Assembly (NCBI GenBank): GCA_033675265.1
Contig: JAUJYZ010001199.1
Location: forward strand, 48,501 to 112,500
From: Actinostola sp. cb2023
Taxonomy: Eukaryota > Cnidaria > Anthozoa > Actiniaria > Actinostolidae
DNA length: 64,000 nucleotides
Direction of reading: 5' to 3'
The number at the start of each line of letters is the position of its first letter. The first letter of the stretch is position 1. The position numbers were made by a program, and so were the translations under genes. Below are positions 61,223 through 64,000 of this stretch, piece by piece. Below the pieces are notes generated by a model. It had not been told where the DNA came from. It did no database searches and worked only from the letters and a program-made list of their open reading frames with translations.

Positions 61223-62645
61223 CAAGAGAAAATGAGGTAAGAGAAGGAATCCCTGGTACCCCATCATGTACCCCGTTAATTCTATTTTTAGATCGAAGCT
61301 ATTTTTAACTTTAGTTACCATGCCCGCGCAATCACTCTTGACTTGTAGAATTTTAAAATACTCAACCTTACCTTGGTTTATCCTTTTTATTTTTTGCCAT
61401 TAAAAAGAAAAGCAAAAGACTACACAACTTCTGCTCCAAGATAACAAAGCAGTGGTCGCACGATTTCTATGATGTTTACATGCAAAGTCTGCACTGAATA
61501 AAAATACAAAACTGAGCGAAACAATATCGTCAACTCTGAGAAAAGGCCACAATTTAATTATCTAAGACTCATTGAAGGATTTTACGAATACTCAGGCGAA
61601 TTGATCAAAATTAAGGTGCTACAAATATAAACTACACAACGATCAAAGTCAAAGCAATCACGAAAACAAACTCTAAAGTTAATTAATGTGGTCTTACCAG
61701 CACTTGTATTCAACAATTACGAAGTCCAAGCGTTATTCTCAGGTTGGAAAACACGAAGGAAACTTTACAAGAGCCAACATCACCAAAACCTTGAAGCACC
61801 AGCCATATTGTGGACATGAAAATTTAATTCAACCATCTGCAGTCCTACAAGACACCGGCTACAACAAAACGACTCCTTGGTCGGTTTTCTCTGTCGAAGG
61901 ACATGGCAAACTGAAGCTGTTTTCCTCTATTTAGAATCGTCTCAAGTGTCCCAAATTCACAATAATTTCAGTCAAATCCCAAAAGGATAATTTGGTAAAA
62001 TCCTTTATTGAGTTTTCGAAGTAAAAATTTGTAAAATGTTCGAGAAAGTTGAGAAGATTTTCTTCGCTCAATTTTGACTTTTCATATCCGTGCGTAACGG
62101 CCTCCGCGACCTCGCCTTATATGATCTGACCAATCACGTTCCGTTCTAAAGATAGATTGATTCTAAAAATAGAATTAACGGGGCACATGATGGGTCAAGA
62201 GCCCAATTAGCCACTTTAGAAATGAGTGAAGGACTGGGAACGAGTTTTAAGAATTAATCTAATTAAAAAATGAACCCCATCACATGAAAGAGCATATCAG
62301 AATTAGTAAGTTTTAGGAGTTTGATAGGGTTTGGAGAAGCAGCAACTGAACTGTAGACATTTAAAAACTGCAAAAATTACAAAGAAATGTATGGTTACTC
62401 GGGACAAGCGTCCCTACTAAACATACATTTCTTTGTAATTTTTGCGATTTTTGGAAAGCTGTTACTCGTTCAATATCAAACAAAAACCTTTTGAAACTTT
62501 GTAATAATGCTAATTGTGATATGCTCTTTCTTGCGATGGGGTTCATTTTTTAATTAGAGTAATTCTCAAAACTCGTTCCCAGTCCTTTACTCGTTTCTAA
62601 AGTGGCTAATACCAGGGATTCCTTCTCTTACCTCATTTTCTCTTG
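61223..62645. mobile_element. 1.4-kb foldback element
   Basis: CAAGAGAAAATGAGGTAAGA and GGAATCCCTGGTA at the left are mirrored by TACCAGGGATTCC and CTCATTTTCTCTTG at the right. A second inverted pair is nested inside: TTAATTCTATTTTTAGA (about 61275) with its mirror (about 62165), and TTAGCCACTTTAGAAA (about 62208) with its mirror (about 62595). An 82-codon frame at 61686-61934 matches nothing known to me. No clear target duplication is seen. Confidence 0.7.
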
Positions 62646-63733
62646 TCCACATAGATTCTCTTATAATATACTGAATATACACAGCTTGGGCTACCTGTCG
62701 TGACTTCACGTGACAGCATTTGCTCCCACTCTTCAAAACCCCGTTAAAACGCATCGGACGACAAAATAACACACATTTCTGAGAATATAAGGATTGAAGT
62801 TTCTTTTTATTCCATATTTGAAAGTTCAGAAGAAAAAAAATTCAAACAAATGGAACCCCAACAAACATTGAGTCTGGTATGCCTGTGGATTAAAATCATG
62901 CAGCCTCGGAAGAAAACGTAGTTCGTATTCAGTGAATCTTCCCAGTGCTTTCAACAGATGTTCTCAGTCTTTGTAGTCTTTATAGTAACAAGACGCTCAA
63001 TGAGCGTTCACTCGGGCATTGTGAAAAGGAAAATGTCAGTTGTTCGAGGAAGTACTTGAAAATGAATGCCAGTTGGTTGAAGAACAAGGACAATGTCAGC
63101 TGCGCGAGGAGAGACCTGACAATGACTGACAGTTGCGTGACGAGGGAGACTATGTATATACATGTATGTGTCGAGTTCATTTGATTTGCCTTTGAGTTCA
63201 TTTGATTACCTTTTGACTTTGAGTTCAATTGATTTGATTTTGATGAGTTTGTGTAAAGGCCCCCTCTCTAGCTTCAGATCCCGAAACGTCGAGTTTGGAA
63301 TCGAGTTCGGGTTCGAGTTACGGTTCGAACGTCGAATAAAACAAGGACATCTTCTTCAATACAATATAATTTCTCTGACGTCATGACAATCAGTGACAGT
63401 TGAGTGACGAGGGAGACTATTAGTCCGGTGAGTACGAACATGATACGTCTTGAGGTTGCATAGGTCAGATGGTTCCGATAACGGCCTCGCGTTTGTTTTA
63501 AAATATATATATTTTAAGCGAGCTTCTAGTCCTTTTACCACTTCTAGTCATTGAACGATGAACTAGAATCCTGACCTTTTAATAGCTTGAAGATCTACAG
63601 CTGCTTTCAAAACTAAGATTCATAATCTACTTGAGTCCTGTGTCTCCTTTATCTTTTCAAATCTGCGGAGTAATCTTGAAACTACGGATACGATTAAATA
63701 CGTCGCATACTCGTCATTTTGAAGCCGAACAAA

Positions 63734-63768
<35 letters not shown>

Positions 63769-64000
63769 CGAAATCCGCATTTTCTAACTCGGGCGGCCTG
63801 CGGCCTGGGCCCGAGTAATAACTTTATTGTATTCCGAATGTGGGCCGAATGTTTTCACGTCGTTTTTGATGTGATTATGAATTCCAGTATTTCAATATTA
63901 CCCCCTAAATTAATCATAACTCATTAAACAACAAGTACTGATGTTCACTTTCTATCCCCCACACTGCGCCGTGAATGAGAGTGTACAAGCCTTTTATAAT
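62646..64000. other. Right-end region without recognised genes
   Basis: It contains degenerate tandem copies of ACAATGnCAGTTGCGTGACGAGG (about 63020-63150, again near 63385-63420), repeated TTTGAGTTCATTTGATT (about 63170-63245), an (ACT)n microsatellite (63734-63769) and the hairpin at 63793-63820. No open frame here is recognisable. Confidence 0.5.

Overview
The window is animal nuclear DNA: AT-rich, intron-rich and crowded with small DNA transposons and minisatellites. Seven protein-coding genes can be assembled exon by exon from family knowledge plus splice-site phase: TAF7, FTSJ1/TRM7, a Mastermind-like Notch co-activator, PWP2, phosphoglycerate kinase, TRAP1 and the V-ATPase c subunit. 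All seven have an open frame across every junction. Mastermind-like is known only from animals, so this is Metazoa. The compact spacing and bidirectional promoters would suit a sponge or other early-branching animal, but that is inference and the species cannot be read from the sequence.

Layout: TAF7 (-, 101-11538) and FTSJ1 (+, 11776-13573) diverge from a 237-bp shared promoter. Mastermind-like (-, 17885-20500) faces FTSJ1 tail to tail. After about 7.5 kb of repeat-filled intergenic DNA comes PWP2 (+, 27983-38204). PGK (-, 38529-47415) converges on PWP2. TRAP1 (+, 47768-54865) diverges from PGK across 352 bp. ATP6V0C (-, 55846-57302) converges on TRAP1. The rest of the window, to 64000, holds transposon-derived sequence, a 54-bp satellite and one weak small ORF. 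The gene strands alternate perfectly (-+-+-+-), giving three head-to-head and three tail-to-tail junctions.

The genes are housekeeping functions (TFIID, tRNA 2'-O-methylation, ribosome biogenesis, glycolysis, mitochondrial chaperone, proton pump) plus one Notch transcription component. They do not form a pathway, and their neighbourhood looks like compact packing rather than a functional cluster.

The introns and spacers are the most unusual part. They hold (i) a family of elements ending TAGCCTG...CAGGCTA with 9-bp target-site duplications, from 1.3 kb down to 62 and perhaps 36 bp; (ii) several TA- or TTAA-flanked foldback MITEs; (iii) a 2.49-kb element with a TATAAT duplication; (iv) a 2.45-kb foldback carrying a nested 728-bp insertion, itself sitting in a CAGTCAATCAGA satellite inside a PGK intron; and (v) two PWP2 introns that consist almost wholly of a minisatellite or a single MITE. 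I found no tRNA, rRNA, CRISPR array, operon or autonomous transposase gene. Long open frames inside the low-complexity arrays are artefacts.
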